From Nymphalis io (taxonomy: Eukaryota; Arthropoda; Insecta; Lepidoptera; Nymphalidae), in NCBI RefSeq assembly GCF_905147045.1, contig NC_065890.1, positions 682,001-746,000 of the forward strand: 64,000 nt of DNA. The letters are read 5' to 3'. How positions within the stretch are numbered: the first letter of the stretch is position 1; each line of letters starts with the position of its first letter. The notes below the pieces were generated by a model that did not search any database, was not told the origin of the DNA, and saw nothing but the letters and a program-made list of their open reading frames with translations. Positions 14,501 through 24,996 of the stretch are shown here, piece after piece. The position numbers and the translations under genes were made by a program.

Positions 14501-14775
14501 AACAGTCCACCATGCCAGTGTAACGTAGCTCCACATGCCGAGGGTCTATCTTCTGACCCTGGATTTGCAGGCGAGTTTTTGTTGTGTCAATGGGAAATGT
14601 ACCTGATACCAAGAAGAACTTCAATGACCAAAGAGTAATACAGGAAGACTTATTAAGCTATAATTATAGACTGCAACCATAAAGTATTAGAGGTTAGAAA
14701 TAGGGACTAACCGAACTCGGCGACGATAGACGCGAGGCCGCCATAAATAAAAGGTCTCCAGTCTCTATCTCCCAT
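8554..14775 (-). CDS. Bmcp: Mitochondrial carrier of the Bmcp / UCP5 (SLC25A14/30) type
   Basis: Six exons are joined on the minus strand: 14712-14775, 14455-14602, 12353-12557, 9492-9749, 9093-9182 and 8554-8673. They give a complete 294-aa protein, the usual length for SLC25 carriers. All three signature motifs of the family are visible: PIDTTKTRLQ (residues about 25-34), PTDVLKVRMQ (130-139) and PLDVVRTRL (220-228), the last split by an intron. The segments LRQATYGTIKFGTY and ASLGSAVASTPLDVVR, and the C-terminal block from TWLRMGPWNIIFF to the end, resemble brain mitochondrial carrier protein/UCP5. By family knowledge it is an inner-membrane six-helix transporter; the substrate cannot be read from sequence. 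The start is the ATG at 14775, just before the first helix. The 5' end lies about 1.1 kb from the oppositely transcribed MARVEL gene 1, so the two may share a divergent promoter region. Exon 4 is very GC-rich. Introns carry SINE copies of families A, B and C. Confidence 0.95.
10323..10619 (-). repeat. SINE-like family B, full-length copy
   Basis: Complete copy inside intron 3 of the Bmcp-like gene. Here the plus strand is the element's own sense: it starts GGTGGTAGAGCTTTGTGCAA, ends near CTTCCTATTCTAT and then has a run of A at 10605-10618. The strand symbol is relative to the copy at 1-226. A poly(A) end without an obvious tRNA head suggests a SINE-like or short LINE-mobilised element; the class is not proven. 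Confidence 0.85.
10798..11090 (+). repeat. SINE family C (tRNA-like head)
   Basis: The copy starts with a tRNA-like head (GCCTCGTTGGTCTAGTGGCT as A-box region, GGTTCGATCTC as B-box region). A tail with TTTCCGGTCGTGTCGGATTA and CACACACTTATTCACTATAA follows. Matching copies lie at 28441-28800 (plus), 24186-24563 (minus) and 49918-50090 (3' part). It sits in intron 3 of the Bmcp-like gene. Confidence 0.8.
14059..14334 (+). repeat. SINE family A (tRNA-derived)
   Basis: The tRNA-like head runs from GCGGAGATGGCCCAGTGGT (A box) to GGGTTCAAACCCGGGCAAGC (B box). The body includes CTAATTTCACTGAAATTCTG and the end GCAGTGGGACATTCACAGGC. At least seven other copies are present in this window. It resembles widespread lepidopteran SINEs; I did not verify the family name. 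It lies in intron 2 of the Bmcp-like gene. Confidence 0.88.
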
Positions 14776-15846
14776 TACATGCAAAATATAACTTGCAGCT
14801 TAAATACAATTATAAGAAGTACAATTTATGAGAACCGGCGTAAAGAACCTGTGAATTATCCACTTATTTAAAAGTACGAAAATTGTTGTATGAATTTCAA
14901 ATAATGACAATTTTATCAAAATTACACGAAACGCGTCACACGATTGCCGTATGTTTATTTTTATTAGAATTCTCTATTATCCTGCTTAGCTCTTTCTACC
15001 GAAGACTTTAAATGTCATATGCTGTCATTTTTTTTCTTTATTGCTTTATATTAGTAATAACTCAAAGGTAAAACATTGTGCAGCCACATTTTCAGAGAAA
15101 AAGGAAGATAATGAAAAAAAGACTTTTCAGAACTAATAAATTCGGTTTAATCGATAGAATACTATAATAAAAAATTAAGTATGAGAAATTTTAATAAATT
15201 TCATACTATAAATTATGTAGATATTAACGATACATTAAAATTATTATTTTTTCCCTTTTTTTAAGATGATATAGATTGTAGAGTACAAACAAACATTGCA
15301 ATTACCATGATACTAATTCTATGCGAGCTTCGAACGTAATCAAAATTACTGAAACCATCCAGTATCTTACTGTAGGGGTTGCGATAGCTGGCGCAACGAT
15401 GTGTCGCAACCATGTGAAGGAAGCTTGAAATAATCTGTTGCGCCTAAACGCACAGCACAGAGTAAAATTGATGGCATTAAAATATTATTATGATTATGTA
15501 TCGCTTGACATAAAAAAATCAAAAAACTTACGTTTAAAGTTGTAGATAATAAAATTAGCTCTAGATAATTTTCTGTAGATACGAATACGCAGGAAAAGAA
15601 TAAGGAAAATACCTTTGAATATTTGTTAAGTTGCTTATAATTTTATGCCACAATTTTAAAAGGGGTTTTCGTTTCGCAACACTTGCAAATTGTTTTAAAT
15701 CAACCAATTAATGTGCTTTATCTATCTGATATATTGATACAAATTGATTTAAGCTAGTTATTAAGAGTAGTAAATCACTAATTGCATTTGCATTTTTGTA
15801 AAACTTTCAACCTCAACGTACCTGTTTCATAATATAAAAATCTACA

Positions 15847-16602
15847 ATGTTTGATCACTTTGCTCATGGCACACCAGTTGCCGCTGAACCTCCGCCTCCT
15901 CAAAAAGTTTTAAGATTTGATAAGGGTTATTGGAAGACAATGCCCGGCATCTTGAAAATAGTAGAACTGGTATGTACAATATCTCAGAGATACTAACTCA
16001 ATATTGTTTATTTATCATAAACACTTTTTCAGAATATAATTTTTTTATTTTAAGGTATCCAATATCGTTGGTTTTATTTGCATAAAGATATCCTGGGCAT
16101 GGCTTTCAGCTATCTTTTACAATATATTATATTGGGTGGGAAATATCATAACGGCATTCCTATTTCTTATGTATACATTTCACTTTGTGGAGAAGTATGA
16201 CCGCTGGCCTTGGCACAAGTTGGAGTTTTTCTTTTGTTCAGCGATGTCATTGTCGTACATTGGTACATCTATATTTGCAATGACACTTGGAGAAAGTGTG
16301 GGGTATGCTGTTGGGGTAAGTTACCAATTTTTTTAGTCCCATTAATATAAATATTGATACCTTAATTATGACCGAAGATGTTTCTTGTACCAAATTGGGT
16401 TTGCACAGAGCCTTATAAATTAAGTTATATATATCAATTAAATATACTATTAATAAAATTGTTAATAGAAATAATTTTTTTTACGATTATACTGACAATT
16501 ATCATTTGTTTACAGTTCTTTGGCTTATGGGCAATTATAGCATATGGCTTAGATGCATATTTAAAATACAAGGGATGGAAAAGGGGATTGCCACCACAAT
16601 GA
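15847..16602 (+). CDS. MARVEL-domain (CMTM-like) four-helix membrane protein 1
   Basis: Three coding exons, 15847-15969, 16055-16315 and 16516-16602, all joined in phase 0, give 156 aa. A short proline-rich N-terminus (PPPPQKV) precedes KTMPGILKIVEL, the start of the first membrane helix. Four hydrophobic segments lie at about residues 36-60, 68-88, 100-124 and 126-145. The loop FHFVEKYDRWPWHKLEF between helices 2 and 3 matches the V-E-K-x-x-x-x-W-x-K-x-E pattern of the two paralogs downstream. By family knowledge MARVEL proteins act in membrane apposition, vesicle transport or junctions; the specific role is unknown. The C-terminal tail is short and basic. It lacks the longer QGS-VV-KQT tail of the other two copies, so this is the most divergent of the three. 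A polyadenylation signal candidate AATAAA is at 17125-17130. Confidence 0.9.
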
Positions 16603-17509
16603 CAAAATCTCAACACTAAAATGTTTGGTAAACTTTTATAGTTTATAAGATTACATCATTAGCCTGCAGTGAAAACTGATTGTAGGGATTAAATTGCAGT
16701 TAATAATTTATTTTATAGAAGAAACTTCCAAAGTAATTGTTAGTGAAACAGTTGTCAAGAGACAATTCTTACAATATGGATTATTTGTAAATGCTAACCA
16801 AGTGAAATTGGGTATTAAAAGCTCAAATTAATTAATGCTTTTGGAATTTTCACTGTAGGACAATGACTGAAAACATTGTACCTATAAATGTTAAGTGTTT
16901 TGATTTTTTTTATTAATTATTGTATAGACCAAGGTTGTGTATATAATGCACAATTTTTTTAAGATTTTAGAAACAAGACTACAATATATTGGCAATGGCA
17001 CATTAGATGGCAACTATTGATCAAAATGTGTCCATTTTTAAAAATACATCTACATTGTATATTTTTATATAAATATTCAGAAGATTTAAGCTTCAAATAT
17101 ATATATTTTTTTATCAATACTTGAAATAAACTCATAAGTTTTGATTGAATAAATGATTTTATAATAAATTGCCAACGCACATATTGTATTTTGTTACTGT
17201 AAAGGAACAAAATATTTTTCTAAATACCATATAAAATGTTAGTCAATTCCTTCTGACACATATTTATCTTTAAACTAACCCACCTTTACATCTTGTTTTG
17301 AAATATTTCTTTAAAATAATATACTGAAGTTTGTTGCCTATCATTTATGTATTCTAGTGCTATAGTATATAGCAATTTGTGCCTTAACAATTATCTTGTC
17401 AATTAGTAATAAGAATAAATTGTTATATATAATTATTCAGGTTTTACTTACATTCAATATCAAGGATGGTCATTTATCTAGATGATTATGTTGCAGACAT
17501 GTTGAACAA
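16603..17509 (+). other. Probable 3' UTR and flank of MARVEL gene 1
   Basis: AT-rich sequence without an open frame of note. AATAAA at 17125-17130 is a plausible poly(A) signal, which would make a 3' UTR of roughly 540 nt. The rest up to the SINE at 17510 shows no feature. Confidence 0.5.
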
Positions 17510-18122
17510 GCCGAATGGCCCAATGGTAAGAACGCGTGAATCTTAACCGATGATTGTGGGTTCAAACCCGGGCAAGCACCAAATGAATTTTCATGGGCTT
17601 TATTTGTGATTATAATTCATCTCGTGCTTTACGGTGAAGGAAAACATCGTGAGGAAACTTGCATGTGTCTAATTTCACTGAAATTCTGCCACATGTGTAT
17701 TCCACCAACCCGCATTGGAGCAGCGTGGTGGAATAAGCTCCAAACGTTCTCCTCAAATAGGGAGAGGAGGCCTTTTTTTTTTTTTATAGAATAGGAAGGT
17801 GGACGAGCATATGGGCCACCTGATGGTAAGTGGTCACCAAACGCCCTTAGACATAGGCATTGTAAGAAATGTCAACCATCGCTTATAGCCAATGCGCCAC
17901 CAACCTTGGGAACTAAGATTTTATGTCCCTTGTGCCTGTAATTACACTGGCTCACTCACCTTCCAAACCGGAACACAACAATATCAAGTATTGCTGTTTT
18001 GCGGTAGAATATCTGATGAGTGGGTGGTACCTACCCAGACGAGCTTGCGCAAAGCCCTACCACCAGTACTACCACTACTACCACTTTAGCCCAGCAGTGG
18101 GACATTCACAGGCTGTTACGGA
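17510..18122 (+). repeat. SINE A interrupted by a SINE-like B insertion
   Basis: The SINE A head and body run from 17510 to about 17772 and the A 3' end (AGCCCAGCAGTGGGACATTC onward) resumes at about 18085. Between them lies a family B element. The two A pieces join in register with the uninterrupted copy at 14059-14334, where GGCCTTTAGCCCAGCAG is continuous. B therefore inserted into A after the CTTT of that sequence. Confidence 0.88.
17773..18084 (+). repeat. SINE-like family B nested in SINE A
   Basis: Starts with the poly-T run and TATAGAATAGGAAGGTGGAC, continues through GGGCCACCTGATGGTAAGTG and ends near GCAAAGCCCTACCACC followed by a short ACC/ACT repeat. It is the younger of the two elements because it splits the A copy. 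Confidence 0.88.
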
Positions 18123-21100
18123 TGTTGAATAATTCGATAAAATAAGCGAAATCAGAATAATTACAAATAATACAAACACTGTTTCATTTAGTACTAAGAA
18201 TAGACCATTTTAAGATTACTATTAAACGTCTGTCTTTTACAAATTAGTATTTTTGATGGAACTTTATTCAAGTATTGGATTATGTAATACTTTTTTGTAT
18301 GAATAAATTATATATAATATCTTATAATGTATATGTAGATGACCAATACATAGTATATATTGGTCTCTGGTCGGTAACTTACTATGGTGACTGTATTTTC
18401 TATAGACTTGAAGGAATAATTTATACTTAATATTATATGCATCTATTTATTTTAAAATAAGGTATATTCCATAATTAGATTTAATATTTTAAATGTTTAG
18501 GTTAAATATTGTCATTTCTAATTTTTTTATTGTAAAATAATTGTACCAAAACAATAACGGTAAAGAAATAATCTTATAATAATTTAAAAGTGTTTGATAT
18601 ATCCATGACGTGCATTAGTTACACTGCACAGAGGGGAGGGGGTTATTATTCATGTTGGGTGTAGTGACACCTCAAACACTTTCTATCGAGAAAAATGTAT
18701 CCCGTGTATAGTTCACGCCGATTTGCTTACTATGATTATAAAATCATGTTATCTGTTATAGCATAGTATATATGTTGCTTTAATGACATATTGACTTATT
18801 GCAGCGACTAATTGTGGACCATATGGTATGTATGACATATATAAGTTTTCATATTTTAAACTAAATATGGTAAACTTAAGTGTTTCTTAATTAATATAAA
18901 TAATTGTTAACATTTAATAAAACATCAACAAAATTACAAATAGTTTTATTTAACAAATTTATAAATAACTACCTAAAAATTTGGCATGTTGCACAGGCCT
19001 AGATGAGTTTTGTGATATTCATTTTGTATAAATTGCTTATAAGCATCAAATCTTATTTAATTCTTTACAAACTTCTTTATAATATTATTTTTTTTATTAT
19101 ATGATCAATCTTAGTAAGGATATTTAAAGCCTCAAGCTTCGAATCATTATTTATAAGAATTATACATAAGACATTGCATTTAAAATATTAAGCGTAATTA
19201 TAAAAATATATTGAACATTTGACACAAGCATGAGCAAGTGATGCGGAGGACGGAGATAAATCTTAAATAGGTAATTACATTTATTTATATAATAATAAAT
19301 TTATCTGCAAATATATGTGTAAAAAAATGCCTATAATATACTTGTTAATTATGTTAACAAGCCCAAAGTTTAGCGTTAAACACTTACAGCCATACTTATA
19401 ATGACTCTTTAACGGCTGTGTAATACTTAACTCTTTCTGTCATCATTGATTTGACATTAGAAAGAAAAACACAGCATTAATTATTTAAACATTCTCCACA
19501 ACATTTATAAATAAGGCCGTTTAACTTATAAGCATATAATTAAGTACATTATGTGCAAACACTGCAAACTGCATTACCTGGTCAATCAGAACTTCTGGCA
19601 AACCCTAATATCATGTGCAATAAACATTCTCTAAACCTAAGTAAAGATATAGAGACCATAAAGAGTGCATAGTGATTCATGTTAATCATTATTTTGAGTG
19701 CAAATATAACAAAGAATGGGTGGGTTTAAATACATATTAAGTTATTAATCCTTAAGACTAATCTTTGCTTCTCATAGTGTATAAAATTAATACTTTTTTA
19801 CCTCAGTTTATATAAAGGGTTGTAATTTTAGTAAGGTATTGCTATTATTTAAATATATATGTAAGATTTCAGTTTAATTCAATGACATTTGTGATTTAAT
19901 TTTAACACCATTATTAAATAATGTCTCATGACATGATTTTATTAATTGCTTTATGGTACTTTTGGGAGTATAAACACATAATATACTGTCTTTGAAGGTA
20001 TCCTGCGTTCAAAGACAATATACATTTGTAACTATAAAAATAATATTATTTACACACATCATTTAAAAAATCTAGCTTATTACATAAAACGTTCTCATTC
20101 AGACAGCATTTTATTCTAATTTTGGTGAATAAAATTATATATCTTACTAGAAAGACTAGAAAAAAATATGTATTAGCAATCGTTTTTACTTTTTTCTCAC
20201 TTATAAACGTTGATTAACGGGTGATTAGTTAATCAATGCTGTATCTTCTTCTCTCGAATGTCAAATCAATAATGAGAGAAAGAGAGAAGGCATTGTTTAA
20301 CTAAACAGCCGCTAAGCAATAGTTATAAGTGAGGTTATAAATGGTTCACAAAGTATGAATATAAAAAATAGTAATCACAGATTAAATGCTGAAATTTATA
20401 AAGTATTTTGAAAGAAAAGTGAAGTTTCTTTTATATATAAGAAAATGAACAATTTTTGTTTTGACCATCAATTGGTGAAAAAACTTTTTGTAATCATTTC
20501 AAAATGTGTATAGATATTTATTTTCTGAATGGTTGCAAGCACTGAAATTGCCAATTACTTATTATCGTTTGAGTAAGCCTGCATGTGACGAATGAAAATC
20601 CACCACCCTACATTGGAGCAGTGTGGTGGAGTAAACTCCATACCTTCTCCTCAAAAAGGAGAGGAAACCTTAGCCCAGTAGTGGGACATTTACAGGCTGT
20701 ATCTGTAATTTTTATTTTTACATATACAGAAAAACATCATACATACAATTGATTTCTACACTTTATGTATTTAAGTAAAAGTTAGTTAGAAAAAATTAAA
20801 TAACAAATTGTTTGTATAAATAAAAAGTTCGAGAGAAATATGTACCTTTAAAGTGTAAAAACATACAAACTATAAAAATCTTAGTTAAATATAACTTACA
20901 ATTCACACTTAAAACTACATTAATATAAAAATAAATAATTGCATTAAATGATGTAAAAAAAGTGTAATTTTACTTTTCAATACTTTGTTTCTATACTTTG
21001 AAATGGAGGGGGGCTTTACGACTTTACAAAAATGAATCGAAGTTGTCATTATATCTTAGAAATTACGGCGCCATTATTGTAATCATAGCACAGAGACGAT

Positions 21101-21226
21101 TTTAAAGAGATGGTATTCATTTAAATAATTTTTAACAAAAATTATAATAATAACAATTTGACCTTAGCGTCAATTGCTAATTGTTTGAGCATCTGAGTAG
21201 TGACCGATCCGTGGTGACGTCACTCG
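18123..21226. other. AT-rich stretch, partly the 3' flank of MARVEL gene 2
   Basis: No coding exon is recognised. The right part probably includes the 3' UTR of the minus-strand gene ending at 21227. A 3' fragment of SINE A is at 20576-20703. A short near-perfect hairpin lies at 19982-20022. Long AT runs give no meaningful reading frames. Confidence 0.55.
20576..20703 (+). repeat. SINE family A, 3' fragment
   Basis: Contains the SINE A tail blocks CATTGGAGCAGTGTGGTGGA and CCCAGTAGTGGGACATTTAC. The tRNA head is absent. Confidence 0.75.
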
Positions 21227-24200
21227 TTAGGGCATCGCGGGCGGAGTGGTGACATGCGTCTGTTTGGTGACCACGAGGGATCCTTGTGCGAGCTCGCCCG
21301 CTTGAATGGCCCGACCTTTCAGAAACGCGTCGAAGCCGTACAGAACCATCGCCAGGTAACCGAAAAACTGAAAGTATAAAATAACAATGTTTAACTGGAT
21401 ATAAAGTTTTTTTTTAATTCAGTTTATGCGGGCAAGTGGTAAAACGTCACCTTCGCCCATAAACAATGTTTCGTCAGGTCTTTTGATTCACCCTCCTGAA
21501 CTAGAGTCCACCAATAAAGATATTAGTATTCGGTAGAATGATTGATGATTGGGAGGATCAAATCAGGTCTGCAATACTTAAACGCAAAAGTACCTCTGTC
21601 TGTTTTATACCGAATACGATCTTTAAGAAATTTGACCTTAAGGTGATCTGAGATAGAGGCCCGGAAAAACAACGTTGCTTGGTCCGGGAAACAGCTAATT
21701 GGCTAGAGTAGCTACGTCAGGATACGTTTGGATTCGTTAATGATTAAGCCTTGAGTATTTGATTGATTGAGTAAGCCTTAATGTAAATTGTTTGAATTTT
21801 AATTTTTTTCTGAATACTAGTCGAGTCCAAATTGATGGACACAATAATTCCGATACCAAATACACGTGGCAGCCTAAAAACATATTTTTACTTAGTTTCT
21901 TCTTATAAAAATAAACTATTTTCCCATTTTAATTTCTCTCGAAAACAATCCCAAAATACCAACATTTTATACTTACGATCTGGCATCTGTATAGTAATCC
22001 CATAGCGTAAGCTTGTGTTAATATTAAAACTCCCATTTTATATATTATTTTTATTAAATATTAATAATTCATGTATTCATTAGGATCACTTAAAAAATAC
22101 GAATCAGTATGCATTACTTTCACTTTTAAGCGTCCGTTGATTTATGACGGTCGTAATGTACGAGTGAAGCAATCACAACATTAATGACATCATTCTTAAA
22201 ACGTTTTCGGTGCATTTTATAGAAATTCATAAAGATATATGAATAGCGTAGGCTGTGTCGATTTTTATTATCAAATAATTTCTTTAGCTTTTTTAGGCTT
22301 CAATGCAGCCAAGAATTATATAATTTTATTCTAACCGCTTCGTAATAGGGGTGGGTGCCTAAAATGTCCAAGTGTTTAGGGCCCTTGGACATGATTAACA
22401 TGTCCGGACTTAGAGATCCAAGGTATTACCACTGTATTACCACTGAACAATTATCAATTTCTATTGTTGCACGTGAGTTCGAGATTGGGTAATATATTTG
22501 TTCGGGAGGAGGGCGTGCATGTAGATACGTATTGTGAATATGAACACGTATATATTTTTACGTTTATTTACGCAACCTATGTTTTAGTTTATTTTAATCT
22601 TTACATTTAGGTTTAGTAAAAATAAAATGTCTATTTCCAGCTTAACAAAGTTGACGAAGACGTGCGTATCAGTTGTAATGTTCTCAAGGTTTATGACGTC
22701 ATATATAACTGTCATAGTTTTATTTATAGAATTTATTATTATTATACGAATAAATGATTTACGAATATGTTATATTATATAATGACGCACATCTTAAGCA
22801 GCATTGTATGAATAGCCCATTGTAACTTAAATTTGGCACAACGACGAGCCAAAACAATTTAATTCACAATCTTATCTATAGCGAATAAAAATGTGAACTT
22901 CATTTAAAACTAAATATTTTATTATTCATATAAGCGAGATACGACATTGACCCATACGCAATCAGCAAAACCGATTTCGGAAATTTATCATCCTCATATT
23001 CAGCCCACATTAATCCACTGCTGGACATAGGCCTCCTCACAGGCGCGCCAGTTCTTCCGGTCCTGTGCTAGTCGCATCCATTGAGCACCCGCCATCTTCC
23101 TAAAATCGTCTGACCATCTGGTCTGGGTGGTCGGAAATTTATACTAATATTATAAATGCAAATTCATTCTGTCTGCTAGGCCTTCGCGGCTTGAACAAGC
23201 TTGAACCCCAAGGAAGGACTTAGGCTATTTTTTTACCTAATACCTGACCCCTTAATCTAACAGGTAAGCGAACCTGCTGGCGATAACTAGTAAAATTGTA
23301 TCTGATAGCATTGTAAGCCTGTATCTTAATATTGTACGGTTAAAATGCTATATAATATTCCAATGTAGTTTAATGAACTGCGAAACGCAGCTACTTTTAT
23401 AATAATATTAGAAACTAAAACATTTTCGAAAACGCGCTCTATCTTCGGGTATATTGTTTTACTTATATCCAGTAAGGCATTACAATAAAACATCTGCGTT
23501 CATAGGCTGTCGTTTAATTTCAATGTAGGCACAGCTGGGCCAGCCTAAGCTGTGTGTGTGAGGATGATTTGCTTATAGAAAGTTGGTGTTGTTAATAAAT
23601 AATATAATTATAAACTTACCCCAGCCGCAGAGTACGCAGCCGATCCGAACGCAACTACTATAGTAGACGCTATCAAATACATGAATGACAGTATGCCGCA
23701 CGCGATCATCTCAACCTTCAGCCACATGAAGTTGTGGTATTTCTCGACCACGTGTAACAGGTACAGCGCTAGCAAGATACCGCTAACCCAGAGACCCATA
23801 AGCGCGACAACGTTGAAGTAAACGCCTCGTCCATTAGACCAGAACGCTGATGATTGTATGCAAATGAAGCCGAGAAGATCGAGGACCTGTGGCAAAAGTT
23901 AAAATGAGTTAATTAATTAAAACATAACTAATAAACATGTGTTACATTATGATTCACAACGGTCTTTATATTGTTTTGATGACGTCATGTATATAATGTA
24001 TGTTTCTAATGAACTAATATACAATTTGAAACATTTCTATTCATAAAAAAGGAAATTATATAAAAGTCACATTTGCGTTCTAAGCAATACCATGCTTATA
24101 TATACACAAAATAAACTCTGGCTCTTTGCGAGTAAAATTGAATAACTGACTTAACATAGGTAATAATGAATTAATTTAATGAGGATGACAATGTCCTCCT

Positions 24201-24996
24201 GAGCAATTTTGGCCTCGGCGGACAATCTCAGAAGAGATTATCCTACTGCACAGGACATATATTATAGTGCACAAGTAGCATAGTGCAAAGTGGCAAACCC
24301 AGATGCACTCTCTATTCCATTAGTCTCATAGTCCAGTGGGACTGCAATCCGACACGACCGGAACGAATTCAGATGCAGAAAGGTTTTACGTGCTTTCCGG
24401 GGCAGGGGAGTATAGACAACTTCAATTTCCAAACTCTGCCACTACTGAGAATTTTCGACAGACAAAAGACAAATAAATTTTTATCGGCCTGACCTGGGGT
24501 TTGAACCAAGACCAGCCGGATCTGCAGTATTATATCTAGCCAATGGATCAATGGGAAGTCACAAGCTTTTTTTTAATTGCCATTATTTTGAATAATAATC
24601 CGATTATATTCTAATTCAAGGCTAATCCCAAGCTATTTATTTTATTTAATGGTATTTATATGTAATAGTTTTTTAATAATTAACATTTATCATTATATTA
24701 GAAGGACCGTTAAATATTATATTAATTGTTATTTTTTCTTATGGTTATTAAATATATTAATTGAAACTGTCGGTAAAAAGTATATTTAATTTCCTAAGTG
24801 TATATAATTTTTTTTCAGGAACATATTATTATATGAAAGTAATATATTTTTATATGAAAGTAATACTTACAATAGCAGTAACTTTAAAAATTCCCGGAGT
24901 AGTCTTTATGTAACTCAAATCAAACCGTATATCAGTTCTGAATATAACATTTGTGGATCCCATACCCTGAGGTTGCTGGTTTTGAGGTGAAGTCAT
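21227..24996 (-). CDS. MARVEL-domain (CMTM-like) four-helix membrane protein 2
   Basis: Minus-strand exons 24871-24996, 23620-23886 and 21227-21367 join in phase 0 to give 177 aa. The N-terminus is polar (Gln/Ser/Pro-rich, about 25 residues), then RFDLSYIKTTPGIFKV leads into helix 1. The second exon, 89 codons, holds LLGFICIQSSAFW, the loop LHVVEKYHNFMWLKVEM and two more helices. The last exon begins FFGYLAMVLYGFDAFLKG and ends in a soluble tail with AQGSLVVTKQTHVTTPP. Exon sizes and the N- and C-terminal motifs match MARVEL gene 3 almost exactly, so these two are recent paralogs; gene 1 is more distant. An acceptor-like site (CTGTAG) seven bases before the ATG and a donor-like GTGAGT (minus strand) at 25316-25321 suggest a separate 5' UTR exon. 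The role is probably in membrane organisation; substrate and partners are unknown. Confidence 0.9.
21425..21600 (+). repeat. Degenerate family B-like fragment
   Basis: GCGGGCAAGTGGTAAAACGT and TCGGTAGAATGATTGATGAT GGGAGG-like blocks resemble the hinge and 3' blocks of family B, with many substitutions. It lies in intron 2 of MARVEL gene 2. This is a tentative assignment. Confidence 0.4.
23000..23134 (-). pseudogene. RTE-type LINE, C-terminal fragment
   Basis: The minus strand reads 44 codons and a stop with the pattern typical of the C-terminus of lepidopteran RTE reverse transcriptases: RWSDDFRKMAGAQWM, AQDRKNWR and EEAYVQQW before the stop. Only this end is present. The plus-strand sequence just to the right (ACTAATATTATAAATGC) is like the tail of related elements, so the fragment may be part of a small composite. 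Confidence 0.7.
24186..24563 (-). repeat. SINE family C, minus-oriented copy
   Basis: Reverse-oriented copy of the family at 10798 and 28441. It shares TCCGACACGACCGGAACGA and the tRNA-like head near 24490-24563 (GGGTTTGAACC as B box). It lies in intron 1 of MARVEL gene 2. Confidence 0.75.

Noticed and set aside
15371..15405. Small inverted repeat GGTTGCGA / TCGCAACC
   Set aside because: Arms of only eight bases with a long loop are expected by chance at this scale.
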